From a virus: DNA of 23,144 bases. Positions 9,613 through 17,352 of this stretch are shown here, piece after piece. The stretch spans positions 1 through 23,144 of the IMG/VR virus record IMGVR_UViG_3300042554_001880, one strand, 5' to 3'. The notes under the pieces were generated by a model. The model did not search any database. It saw only the letters and a list, made by a program, of their open reading frames with translations, and was not told where the DNA came from. The position numbers were made by a program, and so were the translations under genes. Each line of letters starts with the position of its first letter. Position 1 is the stretch's first letter.

Positions 9613-11067
9613 TCAACGCCCCATGTTGTAGATTGCCAGATCAGCCAGACCGGCGGGCTTCTCTCGGTATGCGACGTCTTCGACTTTACCGCCCCTTGCG
9701 AAGCCACCAAACAACTTACTCGCTCCCAGAGCAGCGGTGCCTAGACCGGCAATCTGAGACACCGTAGAAGGCGCCTGACCATAAACCGACGTGCCGGTCT
9801 GCGTAAGCGGGACGCCACGGATAACGTCCGACACAAACCCCATCTGCCGGAACGGATAGTTCTGAGCATTGAGGAAGTCCTGATACTGAGCGCCCAGGAT
9901 GTTCTGCGCCTGCTGCTGTTGCTGCTGTCCGTACTGGTTCTGCAACTGGTTGATCGCCATGTTCTGACCAAACTGCGTCTGACCAATGTTGCCAAGACCC
10001 TGACCGGCCTGCATAGCAGCCTGCAACCCCTGAAGACCCAGACCCGCACCGTACTGGCGTGACTGCTCACCAAGCTGCGCAGCGGCCTGACCGTACTGAG
10101 CGCCCAGCCCAGCACCGGCCATCTGCTGACCATAGCCAAACTGACGCGACTGCTCAGCCTGCTGCTGTGCCTGCATCAGAGCCTGTTGGTTGGCCAGTGC
10201 GGCTTGCAGACCCTGCTGTGAACCAAGCTGCTGTACGCCAAGCTGTGCGGCCAGATTCTGCTGGCCCGTGGTGAGCCCCGCCTGCTGATTGGCCAGTTGT
10301 GCCTGAATACGCGCGGCCTGCTCCGCGTTGAACTGCTGCTGTGCTTGTTGGTACGCCTGCTGAAGTCCGCGCGACTGAATGTCACCCATCTGGGTGCCAA
10401 GATTCCGGGCGCGTTCCGCTTCAACAATAGCCTGTCGAGCGCCGCCAAAGGCCCCGGCACGGGCAAACCGCGCGCCTTCTTGTTGCCGCGCAATATCAGA
10501 CTGACGCTGCGCTTCGCGCTTTTCAATGTCCACCACACTCTGCATGTAAGGGGACATGAAGGACTCAGCAGACCCAGGGCGGGCAAACGACTCTGTAGAG
10601 ACGCGCTCTGCCGGACCCATTTGGTAGGTCTTTAAGTCTCTGGCAGAAACATTGGGCGCTGTAAATGAGGTGGGGCGATATGCCTCTGGAGCACGGTAGA
10701 AGTTGGCAAACTGCCCCGGCTGATACTGGTCGTATCCAAGTGCCCGAAGACCTGCGGTACCGAGCATGGCTGACGCATCGCGCAACTGAGGCGCTGCCTC
10801 CATCGCTTGAGCGCCTGCAAACGCCTGCTGCTGCAGCGGGGTGAACTGCGCAAACCGATCACCCTGGTACTGCATGTAGGGTTTGAAGCCCGCGATTTTG
10901 GGCATCCCCGACGCATCGGTGATGACGTTACCGTTGGCATCACGCGCGTACTCAAACAGCGTGCTCTCAGCACTCCCCAGCAGGCGCTCAGCGTACGGAG
11001 CAATCTGCGGCGCAAAGCCGGTTAGGTATTCGATCTGCTGTTGTTGAACAGTAGGAGCAGTAGACAT
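9613..11067 (-). CDS. Gln-rich internal-virion/DNA-transfer-type protein (484 aa), unknown function
   Basis: The N-terminal part (1-160) contains FTPLQQQAFAGAQAME, of a kind seen in environmental phage structural proteins. It is followed by MSPYMQSVVDIEKREAQRQS (171-190) and RAGAFGGARQAIVEAERARN (203-222), a conserved-looking core of this phage protein type. Residues 225-396 are dominated by Gln, Ala and Gly with runs of Gln, and are probably a long flexible helix. The C-terminus has a Gly/Ala hydrophobic stretch (440-457), then FARGGKVEDVAYREKPAG. No catalytic motif is seen. The ATG follows AAGGA six bases upstream, and that SD overlaps the TAA stop of the 998-residue gene, so the pair is tightly coupled. 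An inner-head or ejection protein is the likely role, by analogy of composition and position; this is inference. Confidence 0.75.
   Translation of the reverse strand: MSTAPTVQQQQIEYLTGFAPQIAPYAERLLGSAESTLFEYARDANGNVITDASGMPKIAGFKPYMQYQGDRFAQFTPLQQQAFAGAQAMEAAPQLRDASAMLGTAGLRALGYDQYQPGQFANFYRAPEAYRPTSFTAPNVSARDLKTYQMGPAERVSTESFARPGSAESFMSPYMQSVVDIEKREAQRQSDIARQQEGARFARAGAFGGARQAIVEAERARNLGTQMGDIQSRGLQQAYQQAQQQFNAEQAARIQAQLANQQAGLTTGQQNLAAQLGVQQLGSQQGLQAALANQQALMQAQQQAEQSRQFGYGQQMAGAGLGAQYGQAAAQLGEQSRQYGAGLGLQGLQAAMQAGQGLGNIGQTQFGQNMAINQLQNQYGQQQQQQAQNILGAQYQDFLNAQNYPFRQMGFVSDVIRGVPLTQTGTSVYGQAPSTVSQIAGLGTAALGASKLFGGFARGGKVEDVAYREKPAGLADLAIYNMGR
9619..9622 (-). promoter_or_regulatory. Shine-Dalgarno-like GGGG deciding the start at 9610
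   Basis: Read leftwards, GGGG lies eight bases before ATG 9610 but only two before the alternative TTG 9616, which favours the ATG. It sits inside the last codons of the upstream 484-residue gene, so re-initiation by ribosomes terminating at 9613-9615 is likely to help. Confidence 0.45.
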
Positions 11068-11076
11068 GATGCGTCC

Positions 11077-14073
11077 TTATGCAGGGAGGTACTTGTCGGC
11101 GCGGGTGTTCTTAGCCACCTTGCCCTTACCGGTTGTCTTAGCGCGGGCGCGCTGCACCCGATCCATCATTGCATACAGCTTGCGTGCGCCTGCTTCGGTC
11201 GAGCCGTTGCCGATCTCAGAGACGATGCGGGCGGGGATCACAAACTCACCATCGGCCAGTCGCGCGGGTTGCCGGTTGCCAATAGTTGCTGGGATGCTGT
11301 CAGAGACGCCATCACCAGGGCCGCGCAACAAACGGCCACCATCGGAGTATCCGCCCAAGTTGTACTGCCGGACGTTGCCTCCGCGTGCAGCGGCGGCAGT
11401 TGCAATAGCCGCAAGCCCGCCTTTGCGCATACCGGCCATAAGTGCAAGCTCTTCGTCGGTGTAGTTGGGGCCACCAACATCGTATTCAGAATCAAACGGG
11501 CCAAAGTCATAACTGCCTGTTTCTGCAGCCGCACGCGCTATCTCCAGTTGGCGCTGGTTATAGGCTTCTTCCTGCTCTCGCAGAATGTCACGCTGAATCT
11601 GTTCGACGTTAAGCACGTCTTCTACTTCGGCTCGGCTCGCATTCAGCGCCGCCTCGTTAGCCAGCAGTTCGCGCATAGCAGCGTCTGTGTAGAAACCGCG
11701 ATCCACCACAGGCACCGTAGACGGGTCTTGCGTACCAAACAAGAAGTCCGTGATGGGCGTGCCGCTGAGTGCGGTGTACTCAGTACCGGTTTCTGGGTTT
11801 ATGCGCGTTATACCGCCTCCGGTTGTGGTGCCGCCGGTTGTAGTGCCACCAACAGTAGAGCCTCCAACAAGCCTTGTGCCTGCGCCGCCTGCGGTCATGC
11901 CACCGCCAACAGTGGCAGCACCAGCACCAGCACCAGCACCAGCACCAGCACCAGCACCAGCACCAGCACCAGCACCAGAATCGACGCCCTGCGCAGTGCT
12001 ACGCGTAGGATCGGTCGGAATTGTTTTGCGCCCGAAGAACCCTGGTGCAGACGAAATGCCAGAAGCCTCAAGATAAGGCCGCATCAGCGATGCTCCACCG
12101 GGCAGAACTTGGTTGACAGGATACGTGCCACGACCCATCAAGTAGTCGTAGGCAGACTTGCTGCCGCCGGTCATCATGTTGAACCGACGCTCGTTAACTG
12201 CCGCACGCAGTTGGTACTCCGGCACGCCGTTGGCGCGGCCCCAAGCGGTGATCTCCGTGGCCGTCGCGTTCGGGTTGTTTGCCAAGTAGGCTTGCAGTGC
12301 GTCAACGACTGCGTTTTGCGTCATCGGGCGCTCGTTCGGACCAAGACGCGTGATTGTGGGCATCTCCGTAGCACCGCCGCCTTGCTCGTATGCCGTGCGG
12401 ACTTGCTCCATCGTCTGGGGCTTGAACTGCGTAGCAGGAGCCAGCGTCGGTGTGGTCGGCGCGAAGTCAACAGGTGCGGGGAGCGGAGCGGGGGTGATGG
12501 TCGTGCCAGTGTCGGTTTCAGTAAACGTGGGAGACACCGCCGTGACTGGTGGCTTGGGCGCTGGCGGTTTGTACGCCAACTCAGCAACCGACTTGCCTGT
12601 GGCCCGCATAACGTCGGCTTCATTGATATCGACCGCTTGCATGGCCTGCCGGATTTGCGCTTCCGTGGCTTGCGGGTTCTCTGCCATCCACATTTGGATG
12701 TTCTTGTTCATCCCCTCCAGGCCAGTAAGACCTGTGCGCGAGCGCCAGTCGGCTTGGGTCAGCACATTCTGCAAACCGCCCGAGCCACCACCGGCGGCAA
12801 TCGCACGTCGGATGTCGTCGGTATCTACGCCGTACTTATTAGCGGCGTCTTGGATTTGGCTGTAGGACAGGTTGGGGTTCTGCTGAACGAAGTTCTGAAT
12901 GTTCTGGTTCAGGCCTGCAAGCCCCGTCTGACCGCCAACGGAAGTCCAATCCGGCGAAGTCAAAACCGTGCGCTCGGCGCCAGACACAGCGGGAGAACCG
13001 CGCTGTGCAGCCAATTGCTGAAGGGTCTGCCAGTCAGTGTCGGTCTGTTGCCCTGCCGCCTGCCGGATAGCGGCATCTGTAAACCCTTGGCTCAGGAACT
13101 TGTTGTACAAGTCCGCCTTTTGCTCAGGCGTGTAGGTGCCGACGTCCGAAGGGAGCGAGGGGCCACCAGCGGCAAGCGCCACGATGCCGCCGCCTGCCAT
13201 GCCTCCAGGCGGTTGTTCTTCTTGCGGGGCAGGGGCAGGGGCCGGAGCGGGCGTGGTGCCTGCCTTGTTGATGGCCGAGAACATCGGCAACTGCTCCAGA
13301 CCGCCCGTGTACTGGTTGTACGCCATCGGGCGAATGCGCGGTGGGTACTGGAAACCAGACCCAGGCTGCTGAGTAACTGTCTTCGGCTGACCAAACGCGT
13401 CTGCGCCGAGCATGGCGGCTGTACCGGCTTTGAATAGACCAGAAGCCCCACCAACTCCTTGCATAAACCCAGAGCGACCAGCTTCTGTGCCAAGTGCTGA
13501 AATACCCGACATGGCTTTTTGAGCCGGGGAAAGCGTGCTGTAAAGCAGTCGCTGAGACTCTGCTGTCGTTAAAGGCTGACCGGCGGTTGCCATTGCCAAC
13601 TCATTTGCCGCAGCGAGTTGTTGCTGCGCCGCCGCACTGCCTGTAAGTGTTTCGACTCCGGGCGTCCCCGCTGCGGCGCTACCTGCCGCTTGCAATCCAC
13701 CAGCCAACGAAGCACCGCCGTAGGCGCCCATACCGGCCATGATGCCCTGCCTAAGACTGCCGGTGGCCAGACCTGTAAGACCGCCAACCGCGATAGCCGT
13801 ACCTGCGGCACCACCCAAACCGAGCATCCCGCCAATAGCAGTGCCGACGCCGGGAGCGATAAAGTTAAGGGCAAACCCTGCAATCGCAGGCAGCAGTTTT
13901 TTCAACCATCCTGCTTCTACTAACCCGGTTTCTGGGTTTACGGTAAGCGATCCACCGTGTGCCAAGGCAAGGGCTTGCAGACCCTGGACTTCTCCGGGGG
14001 TCATGTGGACGAGCATCTTGTCGTCGCCCCGGCCTTTTTCAGCGAGGTGGTTGGCTAGTGCAACAAGGCTCAT
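11077..14073 (-). CDS. large (998 aa) phage structural/internal protein with helical repeats, Gly-Ala repeat and conserved C-terminal SDSIPA domain
   Basis: The N-terminus has HMTPGEVQGLQALALAHGGS followed by VNPETGLVEAGWLKKLLPA (about 45-63). A Gly/Ala-rich hydrophobic region (60-135) could cross or bind a membrane. An MAGGGIVALAAGG motif lies at 292-304. Residues 389-427, 454-493 and 585-626 are copies of a ~40-residue helical repeat with an Asn-Pro in the middle, and a weaker fourth copy may lie near 316-350. A (Gly-Ala)10 run occupies about 700-719. The C-terminus (918-998), GPGDGVSDSIPAT then ARLADGEFVIPARIVSEIGN, is a motif common at the ends of phage virion proteins. The function is unknown. 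The ATG is preceded by AAGGGG. Position and composition fit a virion protein delivered with the DNA or a tail-associated structural protein. Confidence 0.78.
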   Translation of the reverse strand: MSLVALANHLAEKGRGDDKMLVHMTPGEVQGLQALALAHGGSLTVNPETGLVEAGWLKKLLPAIAGFALNFIAPGVGTAIGGMLGLGGAAGTAIAVGGLTGLATGSLRQGIMAGMGAYGGASLAGGLQAAGSAAAGTPGVETLTGSAAAQQQLAAANELAMATAGQPLTTAESQRLLYSTLSPAQKAMSGISALGTEAGRSGFMQGVGGASGLFKAGTAAMLGADAFGQPKTVTQQPGSGFQYPPRIRPMAYNQYTGGLEQLPMFSAINKAGTTPAPAPAPAPQEEQPPGGMAGGGIVALAAGGPSLPSDVGTYTPEQKADLYNKFLSQGFTDAAIRQAAGQQTDTDWQTLQQLAAQRGSPAVSGAERTVLTSPDWTSVGGQTGLAGLNQNIQNFVQQNPNLSYSQIQDAANKYGVDTDDIRRAIAAGGGSGGLQNVLTQADWRSRTGLTGLEGMNKNIQMWMAENPQATEAQIRQAMQAVDINEADVMRATGKSVAELAYKPPAPKPPVTAVSPTFTETDTGTTITPAPLPAPVDFAPTTPTLAPATQFKPQTMEQVRTAYEQGGGATEMPTITRLGPNERPMTQNAVVDALQAYLANNPNATATEITAWGRANGVPEYQLRAAVNERRFNMMTGGSKSAYDYLMGRGTYPVNQVLPGGASLMRPYLEASGISSAPGFFGRKTIPTDPTRSTAQGVDSGAGAGAGAGAGAGAGAGAGAATVGGGMTAGGAGTRLVGGSTVGGTTTGGTTTGGGITRINPETGTEYTALSGTPITDFLFGTQDPSTVPVVDRGFYTDAAMRELLANEAALNASRAEVEDVLNVEQIQRDILREQEEAYNQRQLEIARAAAETGSYDFGPFDSEYDVGGPNYTDEELALMAGMRKGGLAAIATAAAARGGNVRQYNLGGYSDGGRLLRGPGDGVSDSIPATIGNRQPARLADGEFVIPARIVSEIGNGSTEAGARKLYAMMDRVQRARAKTTGKGKVAKNTRADKYLPA
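11918..11977 (-). repeat. hexanucleotide microsatellite, ten perfect copies
   Basis: On the plus strand the unit GCACCA repeats ten times without interruption over 60 bases. On the coding (minus) strand it encodes ten Gly-Ala dipeptides at about residues 700-719 of the 998-residue protein. The unit is two codons, so slippage would lengthen or shorten a flexible linker without breaking the frame. Confidence 0.95.
12595..12909 (-). repeat. two tandem copies of a helical protein repeat in the 998-aa protein
   Basis: Two copies align at residues 389-427 (NQNIQNFVQQNPNLSYSQIQ...) and 454-493 (NKNIQMWMAENPQATEAQIR...). Each is preceded by a similar DW(R/T)S..G.TGL.G(L/M)N lead-in. They share N.NIQ...(Q/E)NP......QI..A and a downstream D(I/V).RA. 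A more diverged copy is at 585-626 (LANNPNATATEI), encoded at about 12196-12321. The pattern is probably a small helical bundle duplicated within the protein. Confidence 0.7.
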
Positions 14074-14120
14074 GTGCGCCCCTTGGAAATGGTTGAGTTC
14101 ATTTTAGGTCGTTTGGGTGC

Positions 14121-15497
14121 TTAGCGGCTAATCTCTTCCCAGTCCAAAGAGCCCAAGACCTGATCCCCGTTGGATGCCGCCGTGCAAGCAAGCGTCAGTT
14201 CATACGCAGTGGCGGTGAACGGATCGCGCTCCAGTTGAGAAGCGAACAACGCTTCCTTCAAAATGTCCACGCTATTGGAACCCTGATTGGAGCCCTGAAA
14301 GAAACCCGTTGCCAGAATCCGACCGGTGCCCACGGTGAACGCCGTGCCGGTGATGTTGTACTCAACTGCGGAGTTTGTGCCTGCACTGACCCAAGTGCCG
14401 CCCGTTGTGGTGCCAGACGCCACAACTTCCCACTTGTAGTTGGCGTTGTTGGTAATGCCCAAAATAGATATAGCCGTCAGGATGGCAATCGCGTCAAGGC
14501 GGGCTGTCTTCAAACGAATCGACACCACGGGGTAGAACGTACCGGCAGTGGTCAATGTTTTGGGGCTTGTGATGGTGTTACCAGCAGACAACTGCGCGCC
14601 ACGCAACTCGTAGCCGCCTTCGGAGATCACAGTCGAGCACACCTGTTTAAGCGTGCTTGCCCCAGTGGTCGCCGCCACATTGGTCATCTCGTACCGCAGC
14701 GGCAAAGAAGCGGTGGTGATGTAGGTGGTATTGACCAGATTGGCGTGGTCAAAGTTGTGGCACGGGACAAATGCCCCGTTGATGATGAAGCCCGTGCGGA
14801 CCGTACCAAGACCAAGCCACTCAATGTCAAGATACAGAATCTGCGCCTTAGAAGAGTCCAGCGTCAGGCCAGACGGACCGGTGCCGTCCAGTGGGTCTTG
14901 ATTCCAATCTGCCTGGGCAACACGGGTGTTGATCGGAGCGCCTGTCACGCTGCTGCGCTCGACCATGTAGTTGGTTGAGCCTTCGCGTTCAAAGTAAATG
15001 CCGTTGGCTGCACCATAGTAGCCCGCACGTTGGCGTAGGTTGGCCTTGGCAGTGCCAAACACAAACGTGTTCATCACCAACAGGCTCTTACCCGGCTGAT
15101 ACGAGAACACCTTGATGGTTTCACGAATGATCTGATCCCCGTTGGCAGTACCCACGGTCAGATTCATCAAGCCTTCGTTTGCACTGAACGTGGCGGCGGC
15201 AGTGCCTGTGATGCTGTTGGCCCAGAGGTTGTTGTCGGCGTAGCGGTGGGATGAGTCGAACAAGGTCAGCGGGTTGCTGACCCGCAGCCGCCCAAAGGCG
15301 TCTACGTTGGTGCCGCCAATGGAGATGGGGATGGGTGTGGTGGTAGTCACAATCCGCCTCAGTATCGCGTCAAGCCGGTTGAAGTACAGGCGCAGAACGT
15401 TATTGAACTGCTCGTGGTAACGCGACTCGTAGTCCCGAGGGGCCAGAGGCAGGTTAGGCGGCGCAGGTACGGTTGCATCTTCGATAAGGAACGTCAT
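14121..15497 (-). CDS. phage virion structural protein (458 aa), tail or fibre-associated
   Basis: The N-terminus, LPLAPRDYESRYHEQFNNVL followed by RLYFNRLDAILRRI, resembles the start of many phage neck or tail-appendage proteins. The motif VDAFGRLRVSNPLTLFDSSH (65-84) is characteristic of a family of phage structural proteins of unknown role. The rest is Gly/Thr/Ala/Ser-rich and predicted beta-strand-rich, with no catalytic motif. The gene begins in an ATGA overlap with the stop of the gp10-like gene, and its own SD is weak (GGA). Expression therefore probably depends on ribosomes terminating on the upstream gene. That coupling suggests the two proteins are needed in linked amounts, perhaps as parts of one tail structure. 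Confidence 0.75.
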   Translation of the reverse strand: MTFLIEDATVPAPPNLPLAPRDYESRYHEQFNNVLRLYFNRLDAILRRIVTTTTPIPISIGGTNVDAFGRLRVSNPLTLFDSSHRYADNNLWANSITGTAAATFSANEGLMNLTVGTANGDQIIRETIKVFSYQPGKSLLVMNTFVFGTAKANLRQRAGYYGAANGIYFEREGSTNYMVERSSVTGAPINTRVAQADWNQDPLDGTGPSGLTLDSSKAQILYLDIEWLGLGTVRTGFIINGAFVPCHNFDHANLVNTTYITTASLPLRYEMTNVAATTGASTLKQVCSTVISEGGYELRGAQLSAGNTITSPKTLTTAGTFYPVVSIRLKTARLDAIAILTAISILGITNNANYKWEVVASGTTTGGTWVSAGTNSAVEYNITGTAFTVGTGRILATGFFQGSNQGSNSVDILKEALFASQLERDPFTATAYELTLACTAASNGDQVLGSLDWEEISR

Positions 15498-17323
15498 CGC
15501 CGTCCATCCGGTCTGATGTCAATACGCGGGGCGCCCAACTGCCACGTCGTGCCCAGTTGATTGGAGTCAATCTTGAAGATCAGTTGTCGCCCACGCACGC
15601 GGGTGTAAATCTGGCCGGTGAACTCTTCGGTAATCACGTACGTCGAACCCCTGACCACCGGTTTGCCAGAACTGTCGATGCTGCCTGAACCGGAGTTGTA
15701 CAGCCCATACAGCGTCATGTTGACGGTAGCCGAGCCTGCGGTGGAGTTCTCAAACGTGATGTCGGGCAGCATGCGCCACACGAACCCGAAGTTGTGGCCG
15801 TCGCCGATGTCGAATTCAGACGAAGAAATGTTGGCGCTGATGGGCAGCGAAGTTGCCGTTTCGTTGTCGTCTATACCCTGCTCGTGGTTCACGAGGTTGT
15901 GGCTGTACGTTGCAGCAATAGGGTAGTCGCGCAGACCCGAATCAAGCCACGCGGTCCTGGCCATCGTGCCGTAGTACCAGATGCGCTCAAGGTAGTTGTA
16001 GACAACGTAACGGTCCACTGAGTAGGAGCCCGCCGAGCAGTAGAACCACCAAACTTCGTTGAAGCCTTCGTTGGTACCGGCAAAAACTTGGGACGCCTGA
16101 CTGGAATTAAAGTCGCTAAAAACGTACCGGCGAACATCGCAGGGCAGCGTCTGCACGCGACCGTCGTAGGCGTAGAACTTGTCCACGCCCATCCAGTAAA
16201 CCACGCCAGAAGCGATGGCCACGGCATTGGGGCCGACGATGGAGATGTTGTCACCCAGAAGTTGAGCGCCCCAGACGATTGGCGGCTCAAGGTACTGAAG
16301 CGAGTACAGGGCCGAGTCCGTGAAGACCACGATTTCCTGACGCGCCTGGATCGCGGTGATGATCTCCGAACCTGTTGACAGGCGTAAGCTGCCCGCTTGA
16401 TTGGTGGCTACTGGAGTCCAGTCAAGCGCGTCCTCCTGCGCTGACCACCGGATCAACATCGGATCGAGCGTAGAAGAGCCGTAGTCGTTGCAGCCCATCG
16501 CAAACACAAACCGATTTACGTCGGACACAAAGATTACGTTCTGTAGGGTCGGCACGTCCGACGCCCCCACCGCAGTGGCCAAGTTGTACCCGCGTGTGGT
16601 GACGCCTGTCGAAGCATCCCAGTAATACATGCCCCCGCCGCGCGGGCCAAACACCAAATCCTCGCCCCAGTTCTTTTGGGTCCACAGTCGGATCGGTAAG
16701 TCGGTGGCCGTGCCGGTGCCCCACGGGCCTGCACCCCACGGGCCTGCACCCCAGCCAGTGATGGGCACGGAGAAGGCCGCGCCAGTATTGATTTGATATG
16801 CCGCAGAAACTGCCGCACCACCGGTGGCTCCGATGGGCACGGAGGAGGAAGTGGTAATGGTGTACGTGTTGACGTTGACGACCGTCAGTTGGAACTCGCC
16901 GTTAAGAAGCGCAGCAGACGCGCCTGTCACCCCACTGAACGTCACAAAGTCGCCCGTCACTGCACCATGCGCAGGGGCGTTGACCGTCACCGTGGTTGTG
17001 CCGTTACCCGTAAACGGATCCAAGGGTAGCGTGGTGGTGACACGCAGCGGCGTGATGTCGTTGTAGGCGCCGCCCTTTTCAATGTAGAACTTGAGGTTTG
17101 TGCCCACCCCTACCAAGTTCAAAAACCCCAAGGTCACCCAGTTCCACAGCGAACGGCAAGTGCCAAGGAAAGTGTTAGGCGAAACGCGCTGCCACCCGCC
17201 GATCTTCTCTGGCGTGCCTTGACGGAACCGAACCTTGTCGCAGTCGTACCACCCGCCTTCGGTGGTATACCGCGTGTTCTCGCGGTTGACTCCGGGCTTG
17301 AACAGGATTTTCTGGAGTGGCAT
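15494..17323 (-). CDS. P22 gp10-like tail hub / packaged-DNA stabilisation protein (609 aa)
   Basis: The N-terminus has KILFKPGVNRENTRYTTEGG, WYDCDKVRFRQGTPEKIGGW and then QRVS. This head motif is widespread in podophage proteins related to the P22 gp10 stabilisation or tail-hub group, which closes the neck after packaging and connects portal to tail. Tryptophan- and Gly-rich beta-propeller-like segments follow (for example RSLWNWVTLGFLNLVGVGTN and GGGMYYWDASTG). Residues about 98-185 look like an inserted beta domain (PAHGAVTGDFVTFSGVTG...LNGEFQLTVVNVNTYTI), which would help explain why it is longer than P22 gp10 (about 470 residues). A duplicated GAGPW lies at 192-201. The ATG is preceded by AGGA ten bases upstream, inside a hairpin that spans the lysozyme stop. 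The family assignment is from memory of the motif and is moderately confident. Confidence 0.68.
   Translation of the reverse strand: MPLQKILFKPGVNRENTRYTTEGGWYDCDKVRFRQGTPEKIGGWQRVSPNTFLGTCRSLWNWVTLGFLNLVGVGTNLKFYIEKGGAYNDITPLRVTTTLPLDPFTGNGTTTVTVNAPAHGAVTGDFVTFSGVTGASAALLNGEFQLTVVNVNTYTITTSSSVPIGATGGAAVSAAYQINTGAAFSVPITGWGAGPWGAGPWGTGTATDLPIRLWTQKNWGEDLVFGPRGGGMYYWDASTGVTTRGYNLATAVGASDVPTLQNVIFVSDVNRFVFAMGCNDYGSSTLDPMLIRWSAQEDALDWTPVATNQAGSLRLSTGSEIITAIQARQEIVVFTDSALYSLQYLEPPIVWGAQLLGDNISIVGPNAVAIASGVVYWMGVDKFYAYDGRVQTLPCDVRRYVFSDFNSSQASQVFAGTNEGFNEVWWFYCSAGSYSVDRYVVYNYLERIWYYGTMARTAWLDSGLRDYPIAATYSHNLVNHEQGIDDNETATSLPISANISSSEFDIGDGHNFGFVWRMLPDITFENSTAGSATVNMTLYGLYNSGSGSIDSSGKPVVRGSTYVITEEFTGQIYTRVRGRQLIFKIDSNQLGTTWQLGAPRIDIRPDGRR
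16719..16754 (-). repeat. 15-bp tandem duplication inside the gp10-like gene
   Basis: The plus-strand unit CCCCACGGGCCTGCA occurs at 16719-16733 and again at 16734-16748, then CCCCA begins a third copy. It encodes Gly-Ala-Gly-Pro-Trp twice. Because it is five codons long it keeps the frame, and the two copies are identical, which suggests a recent duplication. Confidence 0.9.
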
Positions 17324-17330
17324 GGCGGTA

Positions 17331-17352
17331 TTTTCCTGTCAAGACAGAAAAA
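17331..17352 (-). promoter_or_regulatory. hairpin over the lysozyme stop codon and the Shine-Dalgarno of the gp10-like gene
   Basis: In the leftward transcript 17352-17344 (UUUUUCUGU) pairs with 17339-17331 (ACAGGAAAA) around a CUUG loop: nine pairs, one of them G-U. The 3' arm holds the AGGA (17337-17334) that serves the start at 17323. The lysozyme stop UGA is at 17341-17339, at the loop and the first pair. A ribosome finishing the lysozyme would melt the stem and free the site. It is not followed by a U-run, so it is not a typical terminator. Confidence 0.5.

Noticed and set aside
11041-13437. Long plus-strand open frame opposite the 998-residue gene
   Set aside because: Its product is Arg/Cys/Ser-rich with a Thr-Ser run from the microsatellite and no recognisable motif. 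The minus-strand frame has clear domains, SDs and coupled neighbours. GC-rich coding DNA often leaves such antisense frames open.
13569-13883. Minus-strand frame with a lipoprotein-like start (LPASALLLAGC), considered as a spanin
   Set aside because: It lies out of frame in the Gly/Ala-rich part of the 998-residue gene, far from the lysis genes, with no basic residues before the hydrophobic stretch. The lipobox is probably chance.
14101-14106. TAAAAT on the minus strand as a promoter -10 box before the 998-residue gene
   Set aside because: No acceptable -35 hexamer at 16-18 bases upstream (AGCCGC is there), and the 47-base gap is otherwise unremarkable.
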